Source: Peltaster fructicola | Lineage: Eukaryota > Ascomycota > Dothideomycetes | DNA length: 64,000 nucleotides | Assembly (NCBI GenBank): GCA_001592805.2 | Contig: CP051139.1 | Coordinates: 3,038,001-3,102,000 of the forward strand | Direction of reading: 5' to 3' | Part shown: piece by piece, positions 34,044 through 43,953 of the stretch | Layout: the number at the start of each line of letters is the position of its first letter | How positions within the stretch are numbered: the first letter of the stretch is position 1 | Notes under the pieces: generated by a model | The model's database searches: none | What the model was told of the DNA's origin: nothing | Seen by the model: only the letters and a program-made list of their open reading frames with translations | Made by a program: the position numbers and the translations under genes

Positions 34044-35739
34044 CTACACCTCAGCTCCTCCTATTGATGGTCTCTGTCGGCTGGCTCGTCTTTCCTTCTG
34101 CCTTGGCCACTGCGGTGCCATAGCACTAATGACTGCAGCACCGATACCAGTGCCGTCTTCTGCAGCAGTGATGATGATCGGATCTTCGGTCCTGTTCGCC
34201 GGCCAATCAAGCACTTCACCAAGAGCTTCCGCCCAACGCTTCTTGAAGTGAGAATGTTTGTTAGCAACACTGCCATCTGCTGCAACATGTCCAGATGTGA
34301 TACCCTTCTTCTTGCATATCGCAGCAACCCCGCAACAACAAAGTCGAGCACCTCTTATTGCTATAGCTTGAGCAAGATGCCGAAGCATAGCCAGCTCGTG
34401 CTCGCTTGGAGTAATGCTGATTGTCTGGAACGCTTTGAGGGAGTTCTGCATTTGCGGTGATGTATCATTCTCAATCGCAGACAGCCAGACAGTGTTGAAG
34501 ATGTATGGTCGTAGGAGCGCTGTAGTGTCCTGTCCGTGGAAGAGGACATCCCTCTCAATCAGATCTAGCATCACACGGCGGAAGAGCTCCCCTAGATACA
34601 ATCCTGATTGCATTAGTTGCATCAACGACAGTTCAGGAGACTCACCAGCACTCATCTTCTCGAAAGCCTGCTCACCTGGCCTTGGAGAGTCCTCATCAAG
34701 CTCGATGTCGTACTTCGTTCGAGGGAGCACGAGGTGTTCGTTGTCGAAGGCGCCATATTCACAATTGATGGCCATCAGCTGTCCAGATGGCATACCACTG
34801 ATCTTGGGAATGTCGGCGCAGTGCTCCATATATGCAGCATTGCATCCAGTGCCGAAGATAGCGCCGATCACTGTCTGAGGATCTCGATACCGACTTGCCA
34901 TCATTGCGCCAGTCGTGTCGTTCAGCAGTGCAACAAGCTTTACTGGCAACCCCTAGCACTGTCAGCGACGCACTCCTTATTTACTCGAACCTACTCGTTC
35001 GTTTATCTCTCGCCGCAACAAATCAGCAACATCGTGGCCTGTCTTGTCAGCTATATCTGCTCAGAGGGACAACTCACCTTCAGCGCCCTTCACGTCAAAC
35101 CCCTTAGTCCATGTCTGGAGTACGCCGTGATCGATTTCTTCTTGTGTGACAGGAAAAGAGAAGGTGAACCCTAGCGGCAACGCAGCCGGGAGTCTTCGCT
35201 TGGACAGGAAGTCCTCGATGGAGTCGACAAGGAAAGCAATCAGTGGTTCCACGCTGCCGACCTTGAACTCTGCTGGTATTTCGTAGCTGATTCGGTCGAC
35301 CTTTGTCTGTTCCTTGTTCTCACTCAACGTGACATGGCACACACGCAGAACGGCTGTACTCCCGAGATCGAGAGTCAAGAAGTCGCCATGCTCCTTTCCT
35401 GTTGGCCAGTCTTGAATATAGGTGACGTTCATAGGCTATTCTGTCAGCAGTGTCTCCAAAGTAGCTTCGTACTCACAAGACTACCTCCGCCATCTTCGAG
35501 ACCTGCAAGTGTCAGCACGCAACTTCAACATTGATGTACATACTGGGTAGGAGACATCTAGAGATGCGTGCAAGTCCCAGATAAAGTTCTTCCTCGAATC
35601 TATCAACAATCTGCTTGAGCTTTGCTGTGTCAACTCTGAAGATATCCTTGAGCTCGTCTAATTCGTGCTGAAGCTGCAACGGCAGCTCTATCCCTCCCAT
35701 GACATCACGCTTCGAGTCGCGACGAGCACTCGAATGCAT
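34044..35739 (-). CDS. Hexokinase-family protein with altered phosphate loop
   Basis: Six exons: 35544-35739, 35477-35502, 35435-35078, 34995-35038, 34646-34952 and 34044-34603; 496 residues, every junction in phase. Hexokinase landmarks are TGKEHGDFLTLDLG, LGFTFSFPVTQEEIDHGVLQTWTKGFDVKG, GHDVADLLRRE, VKLVALLNDTTGAMMAS with the catalytic Asp, IGAIFGTGCNAAYME, EKMSAGLYLGELFRRVML and DGTGIGAAVISAMA. The ATP/phosphate-1 loop, normally DLGGTNFRV, reads DLGSTAVLRV: Gly, Asn and Phe are replaced and a residue is added. FSFPCxQ is FSFPVTQ. Fungi carry hexokinase-like regulators without activity (Aspergillus nidulans HxkC and HxkD/XprF). This protein may belong there rather than to the glycolytic enzymes. 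A 26-base micro-exon supplies the start of LEDGGSL. Confidence 0.88.
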
Positions 35740-37473
35740 CTTTGATGGAAGAAAACATCATCTGTCACCGATGAGGTAATCAATGGGAAGGAAGGGCGAT
35801 ACTAGAGCCAAGCGCAACCAACGAGAGGGGTAGACCTTGTATATCCGTCAGGTGATACCAAAACGACGTTGTGATCAGTGAGTCTCAGAGCTTGAGGAGA
35901 TTGTATACATTCACTCGCAGTAGGGAGTTTGGGGTCTTTGTAGCACTGGCGATGGCTGTAGGACGGTGAAGTTGCAACATGGGCTTTTCGCGCGTACACA
36001 TACTTGCTGCCACTGGAAATAGGAAATCGAAGGCTCCTTGTTCGTAGCCCTCATCGCCAGGCTTGTGTTGTGTTGTTGCAGCAGCTCCAGACGAAGGGCA
36101 GTAGGTGGGCCTCCCCGATACTGAGCCCTTCTCAGCACCCTGTTCCTGGGTCTGATCGGTCCTGTGGTATTCACCCTTGTCATTCCAGGAGGTGTTCTCC
36201 TTTTGTCCGCTTACGCCTCACCATCGTTACTGTCATCCTACGCGTCCTTCTCTTGATCTAGAGCACTTGGTAGAGGCTGCTGAGAGATGACCTCAAAGCA
36301 GGTATTTGAGGATTCGAGTGGAGCGCATTCTATTGACCATCTGTACAGGTCCGAAAGTTGGTGTATCGTGGATCTGACACAGCAGGTCGTGGCTCGATTG
36401 TGGTAGGTGTCGATTGTCTACGTACGAGACGGTAGAGTGGGATTGGCGAGGGTTTGTTGTTCTTCTGCAGTCACTCGTGGTACTCTCGAACAAAGCTTTT
36501 CTCCTTTCACGCATCTTGTACGATGACTCTTATGATGGGACGCGGTGGTATTGTTCGGCATCCACAGGACGTTTTGCACCACAGGCATGCTTCGACAGAT
36601 TTCCATATGAAGGTTCGTGTGTACTGCTCGTACATGAGCAGCATGCTCTTCCTGTGCAATTCCACTCACAGCTTGCTCAGCACCTGAGGCTACACAGTCT
36701 GTCTGGTGGAAGGTTGTTCTATCTGGTGCCGACTATTGTCAGCCGAAGGACGAGATTGCCACGGTCGCTTCGTTGCGTGTTCATAAGGTACAGAATGGAT
36801 GAGGCTGGCTGTGTTCGTGGTCAACGATGTCCTGTGGCTTGTAGGCATCGTGGCCGGCGCCTGCTGGTGAGGTTAGAAGTATGACCGTGGTTGGCTTGCA
36901 GAACAAAGATCAGCTGCACGACTGGCCGCACTGCATCCTGCTTGAAGACTCGCAAAACTGCTCTGGCGAGCCTTGTAGGTCGCCAGAGAGTGCATGCTAA
37001 GGCTCTGGTAGCGAGGAGGATCTCATTGCCAATAACTCGAAAGCTTGCCCATGGATACGGAGGTGATGTTGTACAGCTTGAAGGTGTAGTCACAGATGCC
37101 GCATGTCCGATAGCTCTACGACAAACGCACCTCTTGCTGTAATGCCGTGCTCGGTCGACATGGTTGTGGCCTGAATCATGTACTCAAAGCTGACACGTGC
37201 TGTTTGAATGCCCAGACAGTTGCCAAGGCTGCTTCGATGCGTTCGAAGACGGTTTGCTATCTGTCGACGGTGAGTTGCATCGCAGGGTCGTGTTGCTGCT
37301 CTAGCGGTTGCTGTGCCCTCGCCTCGCGCTCCCGGCATCATCACACCGCTATGTCTTGACCGTGAGGAGATTCTTCTCCAGACCATGCTCGTAAAAGCAG
37401 TGAACTGATGAAAAAGAGGTAGTAGTAAGAGTGAATTCGCGTCAGCAAGCGGCAGTGCAAAGCAAGCGACACA
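35740..37473. other. Stretch of 1.7 kb without a resolved gene
   Basis: No complete gene could be built. The minus strand between about 36780 and 37390 has long overlapping open frames in more than one phase (36821-37093 and 37090-37386). One segment near 37197-37256 reads like an amphipathic helix (FERIEAALATVWAFKQH). This hints at a multi-exon gene I could not join. Intron-like signals occur (GTGTCA donor, TTACAG acceptor) but no consistent phase chain resulted. Nothing convincing was found on the plus strand. Confidence 0.3.
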
Positions 37474-37676
37474 GTGGTCAAGGACATAGGCATAGCCCAG
37501 CGGCCCTTAACCTGGTTTCAAAAATTGTTATGACATAAAGTTTGGCTTGCGCCAAGATCTAAGTTGTCATACTTAGAAGAACAGATACTCTGTGAAGTGT
37601 TATTAGTGATAGTTTGATCGTTCGGACAGGAGTGGATACTAACACACTTGATCTTAGCCAAAAGGCAAAGAGAGCT
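37474..37676 (-). ncRNA. U2: U2 spliceosomal snRNA, interrupted by a 54-base intron
   Basis: U2 base-pairs with the intron branch site in the spliceosome. Exon 1 (37644-37676) carries the conserved start TCTCTTTGCCTTTTGGCTAAG and then GATCAAGTGT. Exon 2 (37474-37589) begins AGTATCTGTTCTT. Joined, they give GATCAAGTGTAGTATCTG, the near-invariant branch-recognition region of U2. Downstream are stem-loop IIa (CTAAGT with ACTTAG around a six-base loop), stem-loop IIb (TTGGC-GCAA-GCCAA), an Sm site AATTTTTG at 37519-37526, and a 3' terminal stem GGTTAAGG with CCTTGACC (37476-37483). Spliced length is about 149 bases, shorter than the usual 185-190, with only one stem after the Sm site. RNA ends are estimated by alignment in mind with yeast and human U2. 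Whether this is the only U2 copy cannot be told from this window. Confidence 0.93.
37590..37643 (-). other. mRNA-type intron inside the U2 snRNA
   Basis: The 54-base insert begins GTTAGT, contains CACTAATAAC about 12 bases before its end and finishes TTCACAG. These are 5' splice site, branch site and acceptor like those of the protein genes in this window. It splits the U2 element GUAGUA that pairs with branch sites: GU at the end of exon 1 and AGUA at the start of exon 2. The six bases AGTATC occur both just inside the intron (37635-37640) and as the first bases of exon 2 (37584-37589). Splicing itself is inferred. Confidence 0.85.
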
Positions 37677-37711
37677 GAGGAGTGTAAGAGGGTTGCAGGG
37701 AGAAGAAAATA

Positions 37712-37717
37712 CTTATA
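37712..37717 (-). promoter_or_regulatory. TATA-like element upstream of U2
   Basis: TATAAG lies about 36-41 bases before the inferred 5' end of the U2 RNA, a usual spacing for an RNA polymerase II TATA element. It is a single short match, so weak on its own. Confidence 0.4.
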
Positions 37718-38718
37718 CCAGTACTCGTGAACCGTGCACTGCATTGTTGTTGGGTCAACTTGGCACATCAACGGTACGGATCGTCCAATAGCGCTCAGGC
37801 TTGTGAAAAGCCTGAGCAGAAGTAATCCAGTGAATGCTGAATTCAGCTTAGTGACGATCGTGGTTCAAGGGCCATCGGAGACGCACCAGTGACTGTCGTG
37901 CAGTTGGCTCACGATAAGCCTGAGGCCACCAAGATCACCTGCTTGTGAGCAGCATCGGTCGTTGCACGGCATGCCTGCGTAGTCTCTGCATTGTTGAACG
38001 ACGCTGCGAAGCCTCGTTGCTGCCTCTGATAAGGGGCGGCAGGGCCGAGCATGAACCAGCGGCAGGTTGCATCGTGTGGCCGTTGCTGAGGCGATCGCGT
38101 TAGGCTCTGCTAACGACTTGTCAGTAATGCTGCAAGGACTTGATGACCATTGTGCCAACGTTGGCCATCCGTCGATTGCATAGCGACCACCAACAGCCTT
38201 ACGAACCTTTGCATGCATCCCGATGCTCAGAGATAAGCTGAGGACGAAGGATAGGAGCGCCACAGGCACAATCCAACCAGAGGACTCACAGTCGGCGTTC
38301 GCTGGCAGCTCGAGGAGCGTATGGAGCGTTTCAGCTGGACGACAGCCCCTATCTCGACATCGCCAAGGCCTATGGTCCAAGCAACAGGCATGGCGATCCT
38401 TGAGACCATTCCGGATGGCACTCCCAGCTCTCCTCAGACTTGGGAGCCAGTGGTGACGCTTGAGAACGATGACAATGTCTATAGCCGAACGAGGTGATCA
38501 ACCTGAATCCTTCAGGTCACTGAATGAAGGAGCAAGCACGGCGATCTCTGGGACGACTCCTGTAGACCTGATCAGCTCTTTTCGAATTCCTTCATTCTTA
38601 TTACTACCCTCACAACTATACGCGCCTCTACCTACAGTTCGAGATCTTGTCTGTGGCGCCGTCGCACATGCAATCACTGCCTCGCAACTCCTGCCAAGAG
38701 AGCTCCTAGGTCCCAACT

Positions 38719-38758
38719 CTCAGCGTCTTATAACAACACTCAGCGTCTTATAACAACA
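38719..38758 (+). repeat. Tandem duplication of a 20-base unit
   Basis: Two exact copies of CTCAGCGTCTTATAACAACA lie head to tail at 38719-38738 and 38739-38758. A degenerate partial third copy follows (CCCAGCG). Confidence 0.9.
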
Positions 38759-39187
38759 CCCAGCGACTGTTAGCAACATGTCTCGACGTGCTGAACGAGC
38801 TCTCGTCGCAGGAACTTCCGGAACAACACTGAATTTGCAGCAACAAGAAGGCAGAGATCAGGCGGGACCGTCTACAATCATCGATGGTCATGGAGAGATA
38901 GTTTGCGCATGCTGTAGTGCTGATTCAAAAGCTGAGTATAATAAAAGTACAAAACATCAGACGAGGTGAGGTCGAAATTGACTTCTCGTAGCAAGAGACA
39001 AGAGTGTAAAAGGTTGGAAGGTGCAATAGTGGTAAGGACTCAGATGCTGCAATGGCAGTTGCGCTTCTCTAACCTCATCTCTAGCTCTCGGAACTCAACA
39101 GCTTTTTCACCGCTTCAATATCCTGCGTTTCGTGTCAAATAGTTCCATACGATCTCGACCAGCTCTTTTGATCGCTCTCCTGCAATC

Positions 39188-40969
39188 TCACAATCGTGCA
39201 CGAGAGCCTCGAGCGTCATGCACACTCACACCCTTCACCCGTCCTTTGTCTCGATCATGTGCTTTCAGCACACGACGCAAGAGCTTTCCAGCTGCCGACT
39301 TTGGCACAGCAGTTGCAAATTCGATCTCGACGAGCCACTTGTACGTCACCTTTTTGTCCCTCACAAAGTTCAGTAGCAGCTCGCCGAGTTGCTGGCTCGG
39401 CTTGAGGTGTGGTTTCAGCACAACATATGCTTTCGGGCGTTCACCAGCATAATCGTCTGGTATGCCAAGCACCGCACAGTCATCTACAGCATCGTGGCTG
39501 AGCAGAAGGTCTTCGAGTTCTGCAGGAGCAACCTGTTGTCCTTTGACCTGTACTGATCAGTATGTGATTAGGAACACATCACTCACATACCTTGATCATC
39601 TCCTTTAAGCGATCTTCAATATGCACCAGTCCCTCAGCATCAATATGGCCCACGTCACCGGTATGCAAGAACCCATCGGCGTCGAATGCCTCGGCAGTGG
39701 CTGCAGTATTGTTGAGATAACCCATCGCGATCTGAGGACCTTTAGCACAAAGCTCGCCAGTCTCGCCAACGCCGAGCTCTTTTCCTGGATCGTCGAGAGC
39801 AATGACTTTGGCGACAGTGTTTGCGACAAGCATACCACCAGTATGAGCATACTTATAATCGAAATGCGTCGGAGGATGAGCAGATATACATGCAGTACTT
39901 TCAGTCGCTCCATATCCTTGACGAAACCCGGTGTCGGGGAACTTCCGGTGCAGCTGCTGAATGATCTCTGGCGCTGTAGGAGCTGAGCCAGATGACCAAC
40001 GCTTCACTATCCGTCGCAGATCGTGAAGATACGAATCCGTTGTTGGGTCCTTCACAAGACGAATGATGATTGGCGGAACTAGGATCAGCTCTTCGATGTC
40101 ATATTCAATGATATTCTGCAACATTCGTCCGAAGTTGAAGGAGGGCATCATGATGGTCTGTCCACTCATGTGAACCGGGTAGTGGCAATACCGAATGAGA
40201 CCTGTGATGTGGAAGAGGGGAGCAACAGCTAGGTTCCGATATTGTTTCCCAGGCGACAAGGATTGGAGCTGCTTCAGTTGATGGCATTGAGCTATGATGT
40301 TGTGATGGGACAGCATCACGGCCTTCGGAAGTCCAGTTGTTCCTGAGGAAAAGTTGAGATAACCGCAAACGTCCTGGTTGCTGACACCAGCAGGTAACGT
40401 CCAGCATGGCACAGTCGCGGCATCATCCATGAGCTGCTGAGCATTGACTGTATTGGCAGCGTGTCCTTCGAGTAGGAGTACATGACTACGAGGAACGCCC
40501 GCTTGATCAGCTGCCTGCAGTGTCGCTTCAAGAGACTCTGACAACGTGAATATGAGCTTCGTCTGGGCTGTTTGAAGTGCATGGGTCATCTCGTCCACAC
40601 TGTACGCAGGAGATGCACCGTTCATTCTACAGCCAATTCTGACTATAGCCCACATTGCTACTGGAAACCATATTGAGTTTGTGCTGAATATGGTGACTGT
40701 TTGGCCTGGCAGGAGAGCATACTTCGTAGCCAAAGCTGTACTGATCCGTGTAGCATGGTCCTTAACCTGCACGAAATCGAGCGAAGCTTTGGTGTCTGCA
40801 TTGATGTAGCTACCAGTGCTTGATCTCGAGTATAGTGGGGAATACCCATAGTCCTCGAACGCCCATTGCCAAGTCGTCAGGTGGGTAGGTACTGTTTGAC
40901 TCAGTTCTGTCGGCAGCACAGCATTGACTCACTGTCTAGGTCTGGATGTATGCTCTTCCAAAGCACCAT
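39188..40969 (-). CDS. AMP-dependent acyl-CoA ligase (4-coumarate:CoA ligase-like), likely peroxisomal
   Basis: Adenylate-forming enzyme that activates a carboxylic acid to its CoA thioester. Three exons: 40933-40969, 39591-40891 and 39188-39547; 565 residues. The short first exon (MVLWKSIHPDLD) joins in phase to IPTHLTTWQWAFEDYG, giving the usual family start, whereas the long exon alone has no ATG there. The AMP-binding signature is LNFSSGTTGLPKAVMLSHHN. Other motifs are [65 protein letters not shown] (spanning the second intron) and the catalytic lysine in PKSAAGKLLRRVL. It ends in ARL, an accepted variant of the type 1 peroxisomal signal. Substrate (medium-chain, aromatic or other) is unknown. 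Confidence 0.9.
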
Positions 40970-41349
40970 GGTCACTATGAAGTTGGTAGCTCAGTCTCTC
41001 AACGTACTCATGCAAGGTGGAGGACCTCGGTTATCAGGGAATTGTTGTCCGGACATCACTGACATCTTCAGCGAAATCGGCATTGACGAGCAGTTCTATG
41101 GCGCTAGATAGCGAGAACAGACGAATGATAGACCTACCTGAACTGCAATGATCAGATCTCGTGTGCACGATGAGTTGTGTCGTGTCACATCAGTGCACAG
41201 CCACAATGACACACAAAGTGGCTGAAGCTTATCGGAGCTCCAACAATACCAGCAGGATCATGTCACGTAGGCATCACTCCTAAATCCTGCTGCACCACAT
41301 CGCCGTAGCATCGCCATCATTGCTGCGTTCTACATAAACCTCAGATACC
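40970..41349. other. Divergent promoter region
   Basis: About 380 bases between the acyl-CoA ligase start (minus) and the LMBD1-like start (plus). No gene was recognised. Confidence 0.4.
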
Positions 41350-43176
41350 ATGGCGCTCATCGAAACGTCCTTGATCTGGGTTGCCTACGCCGTCTGCTTG
41401 GGCATCCTCTTTGTTATCTCGGGCATCTTCGTCTTCGTCTATCAGAAACCATCTGAGAGGAGCTTTGGTGTTACAGTGGTATGCTTCGTGACAGTTCTGG
41501 CGCTGCTAGCAACACTTTTGCTACTTCCTGTCGATATTGCTTTGGTCTCTTCCACAACAAGCACGAGATGGGGCCGCAAGAAGGACTGGGTAACGCCAGA
41601 TGAAGTCGACAGCATCATCTACCAGCTCAAGATCGTGTATTACTTCCTATACAGCTTGGATGCTGTGCTGTGCCTTCTCGTCGTACCTTTTACGTACTTC
41701 TTCTATGAGGAGTACGATGAGGTGGCCAGCGAGGAAGGCACTCAAACTGTCCTCAGCCGGATCTGGAGTGCTTTCAAATACACCATAGCATTCATCCTGC
41801 TGTGTGTCATCTTGTTCCTGGTTGGTTTCTTCCTCCCGGTCGCGAAGCAGGCAAAGGAAGATCATCGTGACCTCGACTACTTCAAGGATCTTCTAACACA
41901 AAATCGTGAGTGCAATGCTCCAATTGAGGCTGCAGCTAACACTGGCATAGATGGAGAGCGCGCGCTGTCATTTGCAGTGGGCATTCTGATCACGATAGGA
42001 ACAGTTCTCTACTGTCTCTACACTGCTCCTGGTCTAGCCCTGCTACCTCTCACCCTCATCAAGACTGCACCACGAGTCTCAGCGCCTCAGCTTGCTGCAA
42101 CAACATCGAGCCAGCTTGAGATCAACCGGGAACGACAGAGACAGCTCGAAGGCCGCAATGAAGGTCGTGAGGGTGGTCTTGATACTCGAGACCGCAGAGA
42201 ACTCGACGCTCTTGTGCGTGAAGAACGTACACTGGTTCGTCGCGAGCGTCTCGCTGCCGAGAATGCAGGCCAGGACCAGAACATCCTTATCAGGATCTGG
42301 CTCAAGACCGAAGCAGTCTTTCGGCCTCTCAAGCTCATCGGAGGCCTGCTGCTCCTTGCCGTCAACCTTCTGATATTTGCCAGCATGGTCATAACCTGTG
42401 TTGACAAGCTCAAGAACTCGGTCTGCAAAAGACATTGCGGCTATTTGCTTGGAGCTACCGAGATCTTGCAACCGATCAACGAGATCATGACACTGGCCAG
42501 CAAGGCGTTCCCTGTCGACTATATCATCTTCCTTGTCATCACACTGATCTTCTTCTGCTCTAGTGTTGTCGGCCTGGCCACAATCGGCATTCGATTCTTG
42601 TGGGTCGTCCTCTTCAAGATCCGCAAGGGCCACACCACACCAAACGCTATGCTCATGGCTACTGTGCTTCTCACACTTATTGCACTGGCACTCAACTATG
42701 TGCTTGCAATAATTGTCGCTCCGCAGTACGCTATGTTTGGACCACAGACATACTGCGATCGACCAGCACATCATTCTGACGAGCAGCCGGATTGTACCAA
42801 CCACCAGAGTGCTGTCAAGCCATGCTCTGAGCGAGCAGAGAATCCTGTTGCGAAGATGGTGTGTACACCATCCGTGGGCACAACCTTCCTCAATCGCATC
42901 TCAGTCGGATTCCCGTACCTCGGCGTCATCAACTTCTGGGCCCAGTTTGCCTTCTTCGGCATATTCCTTGTCGTCTTCCTAGTCATGCTGTTCCGTGTTC
43001 CAAAGTTGGACGAGGAGCAGCTCGATGACGATTTGAGAGAGCAGGAGGAGGAGGGCCTTCTGGCAAGCACCGGTCGAAGATTCGGCGCCACATGGCAGGA
43101 TATCACTGGGCGAGCAAAGGGTGTCAAGCGAGCTGATTATGGTGCTACGAGCTCTGCCAGGAATGATGACTCGTGA
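41350..43176 (+). CDS. LMBR1-domain protein, probable lysosomal cobalamin transporter (LMBD1 type)
   Basis: Multi-spanning LMBR1-like protein of lysosome/vacuole membranes. Human LMBRD1 is needed for cobalamin export from lysosomes. Fungal proteins carry that label by homology, and vitamin B12 use by most fungi is doubtful, so treat the substrate as unproven. An intron at 41906-41950 (GTGAGT donor, CTAAC branch, TAG acceptor) joins TQN to [17 protein letters not shown], the family reading, leaving 593 residues. The intron is 45 bases with no stop, so retention would add 15 residues. About nine hydrophobic spans are visible, starting [21 protein letters not shown] charged cytoplasmic loop follows (about residues 240-300, [17 protein letters not shown]). 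A Cys-containing luminal segment precedes the last span, and the tail is acidic ([17 protein letters not shown]). Confidence 0.88.
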   Translation: MALIETSLIWVAYAVCLGILFVISGIFVFVYQKPSERSFGVTVVCFVTVLALLATLLLLPVDIALVSSTTSTRWGRKKDWVTPDEVDSIIYQLKIVYYFLYSLDAVLCLLVVPFTYFFYEEYDEVASEEGTQTVLSRIWSAFKYTIAFILLCVILFLVGFFLPVAKQAKEDHRDLDYFKDLLTQNRECNAPIEAAANTGIDGERALSFAVGILITIGTVLYCLYTAPGLALLPLTLIKTAPRVSAPQLAATTSSQLEINRERQRQLEGRNEGREGGLDTRDRRELDALVREERTLVRRERLAAENAGQDQNILIRIWLKTEAVFRPLKLIGGLLLLAVNLLIFASMVITCVDKLKNSVCKRHCGYLLGATEILQPINEIMTLASKAFPVDYIIFLVITLIFFCSSVVGLATIGIRFLWVVLFKIRKGHTTPNAMLMATVLLTLIALALNYVLAIIVAPQYAMFGPQTYCDRPAHHSDEQPDCTNHQSAVKPCSERAENPVAKMVCTPSVGTTFLNRISVGFPYLGVINFWAQFAFFGIFLVVFLVMLFRVPKLDEEQLDDDLREQEEEGLLASTGRRFGATWQDITGRAKGVKRADYGATSSARNDDS

Positions 43177-43953
43177 TCGCGGCTATGGTTATAAGATGTG
43201 CCGGTGCAGGATGCAAACGAAACTGCTTAGCAGCCTCATCAGAAGCAAGGTCAGATTGATTGTAAGCCGTGGAATATATACTTGTCAAGCTTTCACAATC
43301 TATATGATGGTTTTGCCGTGCAGATGTGTGGTTCGCAGCCAAAGCACACGAGGACGTCGTATGCATTGTAGCATGACTCGCGCATCATGATTGAGATTGC
43401 CAAGCACACATCCTGCACTTTTGTAGTTCTATACATCCATCTTTGCATGTCTCTTGTTCACAGACATAATGACGGACTACTCGAAACATTCACATTGTAG
43501 CTCCTCTTACTGCAGACCGCTGCCCAAGAGAGTAATAACGGAGGACTGCATATAGGAGATCAAGTGCTCATCAAAGAGTTCGCGCAGCATCGAGCCTTGG
43601 TCGATCAGTGCTTGTGTGCTGCAAGATAACTTCCTATTAGCACTGGGCAATCGCTCGAGGGACCGAATGTGACGTCCCGCAGATCAAAGATTGGTTTAGA
43701 TCATTGTGTTCTGTCGCCCTGAATAACTGCTACCGACACGCGTACGTCAACACATGGATCCACTTCTTTCGACTCAATCGTCAGTCGACGCGTACTTCTT
43801 TGCAGAAGTTGTGTACCCATTGAAGACTTGATGTCTGAAATAGCACAGGTACGACTGGGCGAGAGCTGTAAGTATTGAGCAATCTTGCTTTCCTACCCAA
43901 CTCTTCTTTCCCTGTTAGCAACCATCTTTCCGGTACAGTTTCGACTCGCAACA
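43177..43953. other. Intergenic stretch, no gene recognised
   Basis: About 780 bases. Only short, domain-free frames. The right end is the probable leader of the GH16 gene, whose frame stays open upstream to 43885. Confidence 0.4.

Larger units (their letters stand above)
37677..39187. other. Intergenic stretch of 1.5 kb, with a tandem repeat
   Basis: No gene is secure. A 171-codon frame on minus (37865-38380) contains one hydrophobic segment (WIVPVALLSFVLSLSLSIGM) but is otherwise Cys/Arg/Ser-rich and may be chance. A 63-codon frame on + starts at 38778. The U2 promoter lies at the left end. See the repeat entry at 38719. Confidence 0.35.

Noticed and set aside
34414-35174. Two long open frames on + over the hexokinase-like gene
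   Set aside because: Both are antisense to exons that read as hexokinase and lack any domain.
37559-37771. 70-codon open frame on minus over U2
   Set aside because: Covered by the U2 RNA and its promoter; the peptide is a chance reading.
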